DNA from: Symbiodinium sp. CCMP2592
Lineage: Eukaryota > Sar > Dinophyceae > Suessiales > Symbiodiniaceae
Assembly (NCBI GenBank): GCA_905221615.1
Contig: CAJNDT010004957.1
Location: 528,952-592,951, forward strand
Direction of reading: 5' to 3'
Length of the DNA stretch: 64,000 nucleotides
This document shows positions 23,151-34,521 of the stretch, piece by piece (position 1 is the stretch's first letter; every line of letters begins with the position of its first letter). Below the pieces are notes generated by a model. That model ran no database searches, was not told where the DNA came from, and saw nothing but the letters and a program-made list of their open reading frames with translations. The position numbers were made by a program, and so were the translations under genes.

Positions 23151-25266
23151 CTACTGTGCAGCATGCTGATGCAGCAGAAGATGCATTGCCATTTGGGCTT
23201 GCTTCGGGAAAACTATGTTGCCCAAGGCCTTCAGCCGGAGCTTGTCACCCATCGTTTGCGAGGCTGACAACCAATCTTTCAGGGCAGGCTTCGTGCAGGG
23301 ATTCCACACCCTTGAGGCATTCTCCTCGGCCTGCTCTTTCGTAAGAAGAGCAATCTCCACTGGGAATTTGGTGCCACGCTTCATGGCCAGAAAGAATGTC
23401 CGGCCGCGATACACCTCTGGCCGTTGCCCATCTACCCCCAACCGTACATTATTTGACACTGACACAAATCGACAATGACAGGTCTTTCGTTCTGCAACAA
23501 GACTTCAAAGATTGTAACCCAAGCCTAGCTAGTGGTCACGCTATTGATGTTGCTTGTTAGTGCTAGCAGAGATTGAAATGCCAACAAGATCCGGGGTCCA
23601 TTAAATTTAAACCCTGAGTCTGAACAAGCCATAAACCCCAACACCCTGAACAACTCCGAACCCGAAGACCTAGGCTAACATTAACACTGAAACCTGAACA
23701 ATAATCAGCTCTTGACGCTGAGATCTTAGACTCCTTGGACCCACAAAAAATGACTCAAGCATCGAACCCTCAACTGCCATTAAAAAAACGCAGTCTTGCA
23801 GCCTCGCAACCTGAACCCCAACGTTGCTGGCGGCCACCGTCACCCAGTGCACGTCCATGTCGCGGCGGTTGAACTCCTGCAGGCCAGAGGTCCAATCCCT
23901 CGACTCGACGGTCATTCAAGTCTAAGTTCTTGTCACTCCAACTCAAGCGTGCATCGGACAAGCAGCCAGTCAGTTACCACACCTCGAAGAGATGCTCAGC
24001 TAGGTCCCGCATCTCGTGCGACAAGATCCCCGCCACGTTCTCGAGGAAAATGAAATACCTGAGAAATGACAAGTCAAGGGAGGGCTCATTTGGCTTAGGG
24101 CTCAAGGGTGTAAAGCTTTAGGGCTCCGGGTGAAAAGTTAAAGCCTAGGGGCTGAGGCTCCCTAATGCCCACGAATAATAATGAAATGTAGAAAGTAACT
24201 GGCAGCCAGATGACAAGCCACAACAATTTCTGCTTGAGCCTGCTTGATCCAGACTAAGAAAAACTAGCAACAAGTCTGCCAGTGCAAGGTCACCTGTCGT
24301 ACAGTGATTCTAAACAGCTGCTCCGGTACGCAGTCGGGCAAAGATCGTATACACGAAATACGTGTGATACCAAACCAGTTCGGCTATCGTCTCGCCCGGC
24401 TTGAAGGCCCGACCGTGACACTCCTTGACACGGGAATCCCGCTACGACTCCCTGAGCAAGCCCCTCCACAGGATTCGGAGTGAAGGTCGCTACGTCGCGG
24501 TAGGTGGTTGCACCCGGGGCAAGGCCGTCACGGATCCTGCTGCTGATTACGTCGCGGCAGTAGGCATCAGATTCCACCTGACGTCAAGCATTAAGCTGTG
24601 CCACCCAACATCAAAATGCCCAAGATGGTGTTCGGAAGTCGATAGCACTTACATTACACTTCGTGCCAGCCAAAAAACGTCATGCCCAGGATCATATTCG
24701 GCACCAAGGACAATTACAATATTGTGAAGAGTTCGCCGCTGCATTAAGTGTGCCACCCATTAGCACAATGCCCAATGCCAAGATGGTGGAGCAAGGTGAG
24801 AGGCGATTCTGATACAGGGTGCAGTTAATCACGATTCCTTGTGCCAACCAACAGCAATGCCCAAGATGGTTTTCAGCAGTAGACAGTGAGACAGACAATA
24901 CAGCGTGCAATTAGTTCGTGTTGTGTTAGCTACAGTACAGTAGCAGAGTACTTCATGGAGAGCTTGAGCCTTATCACCCTTAGGTTACTCAGCACCTAAT
25001 TGCAAAGAACATACTATTCTCCCAATTCAAGCCTAAAGTCGAAGCATCCTTTGCTCGAGCAAGAACTTCAGAAGGCAACCCAGCCAAACTAAGTTCGGCA
25101 CGTAGCAGACAGGCTTCACGAACCTAGGATGAACTTGGATTGGGTTGAAGCCGAGCAGCTACTGACTGGCTTAAATGTGATGGAAAGTGCAGCCGTTCTG
25201 GGCCCGGCACTCCTGAATCCCGAGTTCCAGCCCAAGCACTCCTGTGAAGAGTGAGATGATCGGCAC
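23151..25266 (-). CDS. C5 cytosine DNA methyltransferase, spliced, all core motifs
   Basis: The enzyme would methylate cytosine at C5 in DNA using S-adenosylmethionine. Exons are 25266 to about 25208 (motif I, ISLFTGVLGLELG), 24577-24294 (VESDAYCR, then motif IV GFPCQGVS with the catalytic Cys), 24058-23983 (motif VI, FLENVAGIL), 23876-23817 (motif VIII, VHWVTVAASNVG) and about 23431-23151 (FFLAMKRG, then motif X ALGNIVFPKQAQ), stop at 23151. Introns 2 and 3 are GT-AG with exact phases (AG plus G makes an Arg codon). The first donor must be GC or GA. The last joint is unresolved. The core is about 255 residues with a short recognition region, closer to bacterial-type enzymes than to large eukaryotic DNMTs. 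N-terminal exons may lie upstream (27-28.5 kb). It is a plausible self-methylation or silencing-escape factor of GT1; that is inference. Confidence 0.82.
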
Positions 25267-27030
25267 CTGCAAACAATGCGAAGAACTCAGGCCTAACTCC
25301 GAAAAGACAGCAAACGTCTTAGACATTAAGCACGAAGGTCTGGATAATAAGCCAACACCCTGAACCCTGCAAAAACGCCAAAGCCTCAGAATCTTAATTT
25401 GAAACCTAAGCCGCAGCCGCAAAATACCTCAAGACCCTCACCAGGTTAGCTTCTGATTCTTTAGAGTTGCAACCCCCCCAAACCGCGAATGCCTTGAACC
25501 ACCAGCCTCACAGCCCGAAACGAAACCGGGTATTGTTTGAGTACGTGAGTCTAAATTTGGTGGAAACCTCCAATAGTCCATCATTCTAAATACGAACATA
25601 CCCTAGCCAGCCGGACTATTCAATAGGCAGATTTAACCTAAACTTCCCAAGTCCTTCAATAACAGCCAGCTCAATAATCCAAAGAAAACTTGAATCTTCA
25701 ACCTTCGCTGCCCGTTTGAGCTGCAATGGAACACCACAGAGCCGTGAACACTCCAAGAGCACAAGTGGGAAGTGAAGCTGAAACACCTTTGAGCCCTTAG
25801 CCTTAGCTTTCATCCTGAAGCCCGAAAAAACTTTTCTTACCAACTCTTCCATTCTGAAACTCTACCCCTTTTGCCCCAAGCCCTGGACCTTCGATTTCTG
25901 TTTCCAAACTTAACCCCAAAACCCAAAGCTGTTATCCCACATGAAGACTTAAAAAACCCGGGACGTATGTTAGGCGAACGAACTGATCATGTGGCCTTGG
26001 CGTGGCTGCTGGGTGGAAACAATCGATTGAAGATCGAGCTGTCCACCGTTCCAGCTGCAGGCTGGGTCCATCCGGCTGGCAATCCTGTGGCTGCAGGAAT
26101 TAGCCCGACCCTATCTTAAACCCTACACCCTAATAAGCCCCAAGCCCTCTTCTAATTTTGAAAGCAGTTAACTTGACCACCTGCAAAGTATTCCCCCAGC
26201 TGCGGTGTCAAGTACCTCCCTTTGGGTGACCCAGACTTCTGGCATTCTGCAGTGTAACGATCCCACCAAAAGATCTGGTTGGCCAGATCCTGCCAAAATA
26301 ACCAAGAGCCATTGTGACACTGACATCTGCAAGGCTTGAGTCCTTTAAGGTTATTAGGGGTTTGGGTTTAAGACCTTGAGCTTTGCCTGACGCCCTCGAA
26401 GAGAGAGGTAGCTGGTATTCGCTGCAGAAGTGGAGCCGAAGCATCCTCGGCATAATCCAAACTTTGAGTCCTAATTGATATTGGATGTCGTATATTATAG
26501 CATACAAATACTGAATGAATAATAAATAAATCAGAGTATAATACACATGTTAATTGCGGTGAATGACCGATCTTATTCAATGTATGGGCCGTTATTGAAC
26601 CGCCTTCTTTCCCGTGTTTGGTTTATCATTCGGATCCTTAGGGGTGTAGGGGGAGGGGGGGTAGGGGGCCTTAAGGCCCATAATAAGGACTAATAAAGCC
26701 TATTTACAGAAATATAGTCCCCTACACCCCTGCCCCCTACACCCCTAAGGATTCCTATGAGTTTACTAGCCAGGCTTTAGGCTCTCTCATTCGCTGTCTC
26801 CACGGATTCCTTGATTGAAAATGTCTATGGATTTGGACTTGGGAACAAGCGGCCTGGCCTCAGACTTGAAAGTACTTGGAAGGTGGTCTGCGGAGCCCCG
26901 GCTGCAAGTATGGTTTTTAGCCAAGTTTTAGGCACTCAACGGATAATACACTGACCACTGACTACCATGTTGTTATCATTTGTCTGTGACAGTGAACAAG
27001 CATAAATATCAGCATCGGAATCAGCATTCA
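25267..27030. other. stretch with no resolved exon
   Basis: A GC-rich patch at about 25980-26110 could be a leftward exon (TQPAAGTVDSSIFNRLF) but lacks a partner. The remainder is low in coding signal. It also contains the foldback element at 26632-26755. Confidence 0.3.
26632..26755. repeat. foldback (MITE-like) element, G-rich ends
   Basis: The left end GGATCCTTAGGGGTGTAGG and the right end CCTACACCCCTAAGGATTCC are inverted copies. The centre is about 80 bp. No coding capacity. Confidence 0.7.
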
Positions 27031-27084
27031 TCCCCGACTCAACTTGCCGCTGAATGGCTCAACGTCCCCCATGTATTGAGAATG

Positions 27085-28447
27085 CAAGGGCCTTCAAGCA
27101 TCTTGGTTTTGGTCTCCTTGTCCTTCTTGACACCCTTCTTGGCCTTGCCACCGTTGTTCTTGGGAGGCACCTCGACTCGCCAAGCAGGGCTGCAAAACAC
27201 ATGGCGACATAATGTACGACAACGATGTACTAGTAGTGGCATACAGCAAGTCAAGCGCAATGCAAGTCTAGCAGTCTAGCAGCAACTGTCATCTGCAAGG
27301 GCGGAGCTGTCGGCAAGGCGAACGGCGCAGAAGTAATGCCTTTCTCACCATCCACGAGGCGGTAGCCGAACTTGGGCAGGCTTCCGCGAGGCTCGTCGTC
27401 CTCTGCCTGGCGCTTCAACTTCAATGGTCAAACTCGAAATTATTTACTCATAGCAGCTGTCATAACAGATCCGGCTTCTTCGGGGTCAGTCCCATGTCAA
27501 TGCTGCAATGCACAAGTTTGGAGCAGCTCCGCAGAAAAGCTGGGTGCAGTGGCCTCCTTCGTCTGCATGCCACTGGAATCTTGGCAGCTTGACCTGAGCA
27601 TAACTTTGCAGTCAAGCATTGGGTTGACACCGGGCTTCGAAGAGACTTTCAAACTATAATCAAAACTTAACTTGTGGCCAAATTTAATTTCCCCGATGTG
27701 CCACATTGAACTCACCAAGTATGGCAATGAGGCCTTCAGCTGATTGCTCGCCCTACAGCTGGAAAGCAAACTTCAACCCGAATTGCAGAAATCCGGCAGC
27801 AGGAACTCTCAAACAAACTGACTGGCAAAAAGCTAGCTTTCGCGAGATAACCTTTCAAACCTAACTTTCATACATGAAGCTTAACTGACAACTAGTTTCA
27901 CGTTGACCAACACACCATGGACCGAAAGACTGCAATAGGTTTATGAGACACTACCCATACATCTGAGACCGCAGCTTTCGCTTGACTGGCCGGGCAACAG
28001 CCTGCCATGGAGTCCAATCAATTGGACGTCTCAGCCAGCGGTTTTGTTATTTTCTTGAACGGAGCAATGCATGTGTGTTAATTCAATCCGCACCTCATCA
28101 TCGCTGAGAGCGGTAACGTTGCGGCACCTCTTCGACATCGTCCCAAGGATCCTTCGGAAACGGATATTATGAACAATATTAAATATATGACAGTGAGGGT
28201 TTAGGGTGCAGTTTGACAATGGGCAGACAGGACTTGATATCCATTCAATGAACGAGGAGTTGAATCTTGAAGCCTCGCCGTCCCCAAAGCGTCCCACAGC
28301 ACGTTTCAGGCTTCTCGCGAGCTGGCATAGAATCTGCGTTTTCAACCTCGATCAACCCCCTCCAACCCTCTGGCAGCCCCGGCTGGTCCTCTGGCAGTTG
28401 CACTGGAAGCCAGAAGCACAAATCACACACGACGTGACAGCCAAATG
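27085..28447 (-). CDS. cluster of leftward exon-like segments, product unknown
   Basis: About 28447-28245 reads WLPVQLPEDQPGLPEGWRG; an overlapping second frame (SLKRAVGRFGDGEASRFNS) also looks natural, so the true frame is unclear. A short exon 27754-27715 (GEQSAEGLIAIL) ends in GTGAGT. Exon 27418-27349 (EDDEPRGSLPKFGYRLVD) ends in GTGAG. About 27193-27090 gives a Lys-rich segment (KKGVKKDKETKTK) but does not join in phase. These may be the N-terminus of the methyltransferase gene or a separate gene. Confidence 0.4.
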
Positions 28448-29320
28448 CTGCGAATCGTGAATTGTGAATTCAGGATCAGGGCTCAGCAGCTAAGACCAAC
28501 TCGGCATCTGTCTTCAATCAAGCTTTCGACTGCTGGCACTGCACTCAATGAGGCCGCGGCTCATCTGATCGGCATCCACCCCGGAGCAGGGTTCATGTTG
28601 TAAGCTTGAAGGCTTTAAGGGTTAGTTGGTGGCTTGAAATTTTACGGGCTGGGTCTTGGGGCTTACTGAACCTAGTGCCATCTACAGTGCTGGGTCAAAA
28701 TCTCCCAATGGTGCATTACAGCACAGAGCGTACATCCGAGCCTGCTGCTACTCTGCTGAATCTGCGTTTTCAGCGGCTCTCATAGATTTCAGACAGTGAC
28801 AGACTCTCGCAAACACTCCAACTGACACCCTCTTCGTCCCAAGGCTTCTAGCAACTCTTAGCACTATACCGGTTTGAAATTATTGTTGCTCTGGGTGAGT
28901 TTCAATAGCAAGCTTCTCTGGCCTGGTCTGCATTCTTCAATAATCATTGATCGTCATATAATGACTCAACCTAGAAAGCCTTCAGGTCTCCAGAGACATT
29001 AAAATTTCAATTCATTATTCACACAGTGGACAGAGATATTTCCTCCCGAAGCTGCCTACACGGAGCAATTAACAGAACCGGAAAATACACAACACGAACC
29101 ATATGCGACGAATTGGCAACATGTCAGTGATCATAATATTGCAGCGAAATCAATGCGAACCAAAAATAAGTAATTTGCAGCGTTGCTAAGACAGTAAGAT
29201 AAGATTATTTTTTCTCGGGGGCTGCCCGAACTGCGGCGTGGAGGGAACAGGTCTGCTGCTCCGGAACAGGAGGGAGCAACAACAAACGATTCTGAAGGCC
29301 ACCAACCTCATGCACATTTC
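28448..29320. other. right interior of GT1 without coding signal
   Basis: No exon or strong repeat is seen. If the leftward genes start near 28.4 kb, this stretch holds their upstream sequence. Confidence 0.4.
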
Positions 29321-29414
29321 GTGAGCAGCGTCGCCCGGATGCTGAAAGCAATTGCTCTGCGTTGTTTATGAGCCTGGATGTGGTTTATAAGCCCGAATAG
29401 GTGGACCAAGGCTT
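29321..29414 (-). repeat. right terminal inverted repeat of GT1, 94 bp
   Basis: Reverse complement of 1659-1752 with one mismatch. Its outer end is at 29414 (ends AAGGCTT). An apparent in-frame start at 29401 falls inside this repeat and so is not a native start. Confidence 0.88.
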
Positions 29415-29418
29415 GGTT
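29415..29418 (+). repeat. target-site duplication of GT1, right copy (GGTT)
   Basis: The same four bases as 1655-1658, directly after the right inverted repeat. Confidence 0.75.
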
Positions 29419-31474
29419 GCGAAACCTCAGATTGCAGCCGCCAGCCATGGCCGGCCAGATCTTGAAGCCACTGCTGAGGTTCTACTTCAGGCTAAGGATT
29501 TTAGTTTTGAGGGTTTGCAATCAGTTGCATCACAACTTCCGGTGAAGGTGAGCAAGAGACGCAAGTCTCGTCTTACCACGAATGACAATTCGTATTACCA
29601 CAATTGGGGTTTCTTTTCGTTCAGTGGAATGCAAGGGATTACCAACATCACCAAACGGTACCCTTTGGCGTGTAGATACATGAACGAGTGGATCAGCAAA
29701 CATGCACGTCGCGACTTCACATGGACTTCGATCGCGGTGAATCGTGACGCCAAATCCTTGTTGCATGCGGATTCACGGAACCTTAAGGGAAGTGAGAACT
29801 TCGCGATTAGTTTTGGGGATTTTTCGGGAGGATTGTTGTGGGTTGAAGGGATGCCGGGCCAAGCTCCGGCCACCCAGACTAAGGACAATGGAAGCGTTGT
29901 TACTGGTGGAACTCACAACACAAAGCACTCTCCGTTGTATTTTGCCCCCGACCTACACCACTGCGTGATGCCCTGGAAGGGCACCCGTTTTGGATTGATC
30001 GCTTTCACTTCTTCCCAGGTAGGTAGTATTAACAACGAAGTAAGAGAACAATTGGAGATATTGAAGTTCAGGCTGCCCCAACCAGCTGCGGTCGCTGCTC
30101 CAGCCCGGCTTTCGCCGAGGCCAATTGCATGCACCGATCAGGGGGGTCTGGGACTTGAACGATGGTGGATTGCGGTTCGCCACGAAACTCCATTACAATG
30201 GTTGCCTTTGACCCGCCTCATCACTTCTGTTCGCGATGAGGGGGGAGCAGTCATTATCACTTCACTTTCGCTTGTCACGGTGGTGATGACATCGCTCTCT
30301 AAAGGTGACTTGAGGAGGTTACAAAGGAGTCTTGTTGAGATTGGTGAATTGGCTCACTTGTTTTCCAGTAACTTCTGTGTTCTCTTGTGTGGGCCCGTCG
30401 ACGAATTCATGTTCGACGGAATTAATGCCGGAATTGCACGACTTGAAAACGCATATCTGGTGTGCGCAGGGCTCCAGGCATTGCCACTTGCGAACTTTGC
30501 TAAGGAAAGCTTCCGCTCAGGAAACCAGCATCTGATCGCTAAGGCATCTTACAAGCACGAAGTCGCAGATCATGATGATTTAGAGGATTTCACACCTTCA
30601 CATCTTGCTAATCTTGCGAACTTTAGGAAGGTGCTTGCCTGCCCCTGTGCAGCGGCTCATCAGAGCACGCCAGAGATGATTAGTGATCCCCGAGTGCGAG
30701 CAGAAGGCGAGAACAAGCCGTCGGCGCCAGCGACGATTGCCGCATCGGGTGACTCAATCAAGCGGGAGTGGGCTCACTACCATATGTGGGCCGGTGTCTT
30801 CGGACACGAGCTCGGACTCAACCCAGACCGTGACTGGGAAGAGAGCGTGAAACAGCTCTACACAGGCGCAATCGCGCAAACCGCTTTGTCTACGTGTCTG
30901 GGAGATGTTGATCATGGCTATAAGGCCCTCCCTAAGGTGGCACGGATCAACGACGAGGGGTTGTCGCGTTTCCAGCCCGGCGATAGCCGTGGCCGAGAAA
31001 AAGCCTGCATCATTGTTTCCGACTCTACCCTCATTTTCAAGGCTGGGGCGAGAACATTCGTTGAGATGGCGGAAGACTTTAAAGCTCTGACTGGGCCTGG
31101 TCATATCCTTCAGCAATACACGAATGTCCGGCAAAAGGCGATTTGGGGAGGCAACCTCCACTCGATCGTTGAGGCAGTTCACACGCTCTTGCCGCAGATC
31201 ATCAACGAATCGTTAAATCCCTTGCATCTCGAGGTCGATATCGTTGTTGTGTGGATGGGCAACGAACTGTGCGGTCGCAGAGGTGTCTTCGTCGACCCAG
31301 GAACGCCACACTGGCAGATTGGTCCTGAAGGCGTTGCCGCGGAAGGGATCTGGGCGGACATTGCCGCACGTGTGTGCGGTGAAATTGGCCGTCTAGCCGC
31401 CCTTCAGGGCAGGCCAACAGTTGGGTCGATACAAATCCTCTCGGATGCCGACCCACTGGACTATGGGCTGCCAG
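29419..31474 (+). CDS. R1 polyprotein segment: 2OG-Fe(II) oxygenase-like and SGNH hydrolase-like domains
   Basis: The frame continues from the RNase H side (VAKPQ follows HL across the insertion). The first domain, about 29590-30010, has YYHNWGFFSFSG, then the iron ligands HxD in LLHADSRN, and the distal His and Arg in DLHHCVMPWKGTRFG, as in the jelly-roll fold of 2-oxoglutarate/Fe(II) oxygenases. The substrate is unknown. The second domain, about 31000-31460, has IIVSDST (block I-like), VVWMGNEL (block III-like) and LSDADPLDYGLP (block V-like), an SGNH/GDSL hydrolase pattern with imperfect residues. About 120 residues of the middle are unassigned. Similar oxygenase modules occur in dinoflagellate copia polyproteins (recollection). 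Plus-strand coding becomes unnatural after about 31474, where an inverted segment begins. Confidence 0.7.
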
Positions 31475-32035
31475 CGGAATCCTTTCGCTCAGCACGGGCA
31501 CGTGCTTCCGCCTGCTCTTTTGCACGCTTTTGCGCCTGCTCGCGAGCTGTGGCCCATTCCCAATTCAGGACATCCTGAGGTACCTCACGCATTCCAGTGA
31601 CCGGGAGATCAGGTGGAGGAACATAAGGGGATTCCCATGGGTCAGGGCATTCATTTGCAGCTTCGCGAATCTCGGCCTGCCTTAAAAGGCGGCGGGAGAG
31701 CTGGGACCTATACAGCGCCTTGTCGAAGACATACTGCATGGAATATACCCGCGTTCCTTCTGGGTCGAAGGGGAAACGGCGGGCCAGCTCATCCAGCGTC
31801 TCTGAGGGCATCTTTGCGAATAAGTGGTCAGCTTGACACACTTTAATCCGCTGCCCGATAACAGAGGCCAAGGCTGCGCGATGCGTAGAGTCCTCGCGGA
31901 AGTGGTAGTGGTCGTGCTTTGGGATCTGGCATACGCTTTCTTTGAGCGAAGCGGTGTATAACCCCCTGCTCCTTGCGTATCCGAGGAATTTTCGGATAGC
32001 TGTTCTGTATCCAGCCCCACTTAGTGGTGGCCCAT
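31475..32035 (-). pseudogene. inverted piece of the R1 polyprotein
   Basis: Natural coding here is on the minus strand: RKFLGYARSRGLYTASLKES to ERKDSAG, ending in an Ala/Arg/Glu helix. The 7-bp words CTGCCAG (31468-31474) and CTGGCAG (32036-32042) flank it as an inverted repeat. Flipping the segment keeps the reading frame on both sides and links 29419-31474 to 32041-34521. The R1-type hairpin at 31674-31693 also has the reverse orientation expected of an inverted piece. The hairpin at 32013-32031 does not, so the right breakpoint may differ slightly. Its function within the polyprotein is unknown. Confidence 0.65.
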
Positions 32036-34521
32036 CTGGCAGTGCATCTTCTCGCGATGTACCGGAAGTGTCCTTTGACGATGTCATCGAGGCCATCCCT
32101 TATCGCACTGAGTCACACCGCACTCTGTCTGCTGCGAAAGAGGGCATGACCAAGAAGGACCGGGACCCTTCCAGCGGCCTTTTAAGGGCTCGCCCACACG
32201 ACTACATCGGGGTAAAATTCCAAGATGACTTGGACCTGATGGAGATGTGCGGCTTCATCGATGAAGATGTCTGTCCGGAGGATCCTGAGGGGAGCGAGAT
32301 CGTCCAGATCCTCCCCGATTCTATCCCGAAGGACCACCTCCCTGAGTTAGGCCTCAAACCCTATGTTGAGCGCTACCTCACAGGTGCTGTCCGAGGGTCG
32401 AACGTGAAGCTCAGCTCACGGAGAGGCAAATGGGTACGCATCCAAGACCTCATTCAGCACATGTGGAAGAAGCACCGTGTGGATCTGGGAACTCGAGGTA
32501 TCTTGTCCATAGTCGCCTACGATAACAAATCGAGGTTTAACTTGGCAGGCCTCCCCACCGATCCGCGTGCTGACTTCATCGAGACGGACATTTGGCCGTC
32601 GTGGATTTGTGCGTCACACGGTCACAGTGAACGCATAAAAGATCAGGTGACTGATTCCTCGATTGCTCTGCATTGGTTCACGAACGAGACGCGTGAGGAG
32701 CTTGGTCCTACAGCCGCCTATCAAGGCAGGCCATTCCTTGCTCTTGGGGAGTTTCCCCCACGCTTGTATCATCGAACCACGCATGATTCAGCTTTCAACA
32801 TTCTCTCTACTGGCTTCACAGCTGGCTTCAACCGGAGCGGGAAGTTTCACAACTACTTCGCGAAGGCCACGCTGAGCGAGCTTGAGAATAAAGCTGGCAG
32901 CCGAGCAAACCTTCCTTATGAAGTTGTTCTCGACACTCAGGAGGTGAACCGCTATGCCTACCTGTTTGAAACAACTTCCGAAGGCATACTCACGCGCGAC
33001 CCAGTGCCAGGATCTTGTGTGCTCTACATCAGGGACACGATCAAAGGCATCATTCTGTGGTCGCGTCAGTCCAGCGAGGAAGAGGACACCATCATCCCGG
33101 AAACTGCCCAGGATCCCATTGTCGATCCTGGAGCAGCTGAGCCGGAACAGTTCCCCGATGTACCGGAGGAACCTTCAGCCCCACTTAGTGGTGGCCATGA
33201 AGAGGTCGAGACAACAGCGTCTGCAACAGCAGACGAACCTATGGTTGAAGTTGAGGTTGAGGTGGCACCACCAGCATCATCGCCAGAACCTCTTGCGCTC
33301 AACGACGCCACAGCATCCGACTTCCTTCCGGAGGAAACCACAACATTGGACCAGGGGGGTGCTTCTCCACCGGAGGCACCGACTGAGTCCAGAAAGCGTG
33401 TCCGTTTCCTCGAGCCGGAAGATCCCGTTGAAGTCGAGATCGAAATCGAGCCTGAAGAAGGAGATGTGAAAAGGGAGGAGGAGATTAAGATCGAGCCGAT
33501 GTTCGAGCAGGCACCGCCTCAGCCGGAATCGACTCCTTTGGCTCTCCCTCCAGCCCCCGTTACGGGTGGCCGCCACAGGGCATGTCCCCACTGCGGTACT
33601 CAACACCTCGTGGGACAGATGATATGCTTGAGCTGTGGCGTGCACATCGTGAAACCTTCTCAGCAGAACGCACGCAAGAAAGCGCGTTCAGCTCGTTGGT
33701 TCGCTGAAGAGGCAGCCGCCGCCGCTGCGGGCAAGCCACGTTCCCAGCTTACACCGGAGGAGGTCATTCATGAAATGACCAGAGATTCTTCAACACAGCG
33801 GGGAACGACATCGCTCGACGCAGAGGCGCTGGACAAAGCCCGGCAGCAGCTCAAGATGGCTACAAAAGGAGGCTACACCAGCATCGTACACCGGTTCGAT
33901 AACGATGTGGACTACACAATGAGTTCCATCGGCAACGGGTACGATCGAGAGTTTCTGGCCATCGAAGACGTGCTTACGCATGCTGCCTTGCCGAACCATG
34001 GCCGTTCAAAGGAGCAACGACAGTTAGCTGTCGGTACCTATGGTGGAAGCTCCGAAGGGCCACGGAACCAGGAGATCGCTCGGTTGCTCTACCTGCACGA
34101 CTGCAATCCAGCCGCCCTTAGGGCAGGCCTGATCTCCGCAGTGAGTGACGATCCGTTTTGCATCATGTGGCTGGGAGGGGCATACAGTTTGCGCAAATTC
34201 GTAGATGTTTTCCTCCAGCACAAAATCGTGAAGATGATTGTTACTTTCTCAGAAGAGGCACTCTATGTTGATCCAAGACTCGGCTATTCTGCTGAGGACT
34301 GGACTGAGTGGCTCCGTGAGAAATTCGCGGAACAGGTAGGAATTGCACGCCGTGCATACGAAGAACGACAGCGCAACGCTGAACGCTCTCGCATCGCGCA
34401 AGCCAAAGCTGATGCCCGCAGAGCAGAGCAACAGCGCTATCAGGAGCAGGGATGGGATCGCGGCTACCAGCGAGGATCCCACCCCTATGGGCGCTCCTCC
34501 GGTTCCCGGGGATGGTACTAA
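32036..34521 (+). CDS. R1 polyprotein C-terminal part: Tpt1/KptA-like domain, acidic linker, zinc ribbon
   Basis: The plus frame is open from 31942 but native sequence probably starts near 32041. A Tpt1/KptA-like domain covers about 32404-33040: SSRRGKWVRIQDLI, YDNKSRFNL, SHGHSERIKD, RLYHRTTHDSAFNILSTGF and GSCVLYIRD. These match the family order of an N-terminal winged-helix part, the NDKQRF and QGHS motifs, and the LYHGT..IL..GL start of the ADP-ribosyltransferase half. Tpt1/KptA transfers an RNA 2'-phosphate to NAD+. Next comes a long Glu/Pro-rich linker (33060-33560), a CxxC...CxxC ribbon (CPHCG and CLSCG, 33571-33640), a helical region and a Gly/Arg/Tyr/Ser tail ending at TAA 34521. Whether the enzyme is active is unknown. 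Confidence 0.72.

Larger units (their letters stand above)
1659..29414. mobile_element. GT1: giant TIR-bounded DNA transposon (27.8 kb) inserted in R1
   Basis: Three features define it: 94-bp inverted terminal repeats at 93/94 identity, a GGTT duplication at the outer edges, and interruption of one reading frame that is restored exactly by its removal. The left flank codons CAT TTG GTT and the right flank codons GTT GCG AAA share the GTT. Every coding segment I resolved inside runs leftward and is spliced. The cargo includes a C5 DNA methyltransferase, a DUF7869-like protein and a very large unknown protein. It carries no reverse transcriptase. The near-identical repeats suggest a fairly recent insertion. 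A sequence rearrangement is the alternative, but it would not explain the TIRs, the duplication and the frame together. Confidence 0.85.

Noticed and set aside
29401-29414. Start codon of the oxygenase-like protein
   Set aside because: The GTG and next codons lie in the inverted repeat; the frame really continues from 1658.
1659-29414. The 94-bp repeats as LTRs of one retroelement
   Set aside because: They are inverted, not direct, and the interior has no gag or pol.
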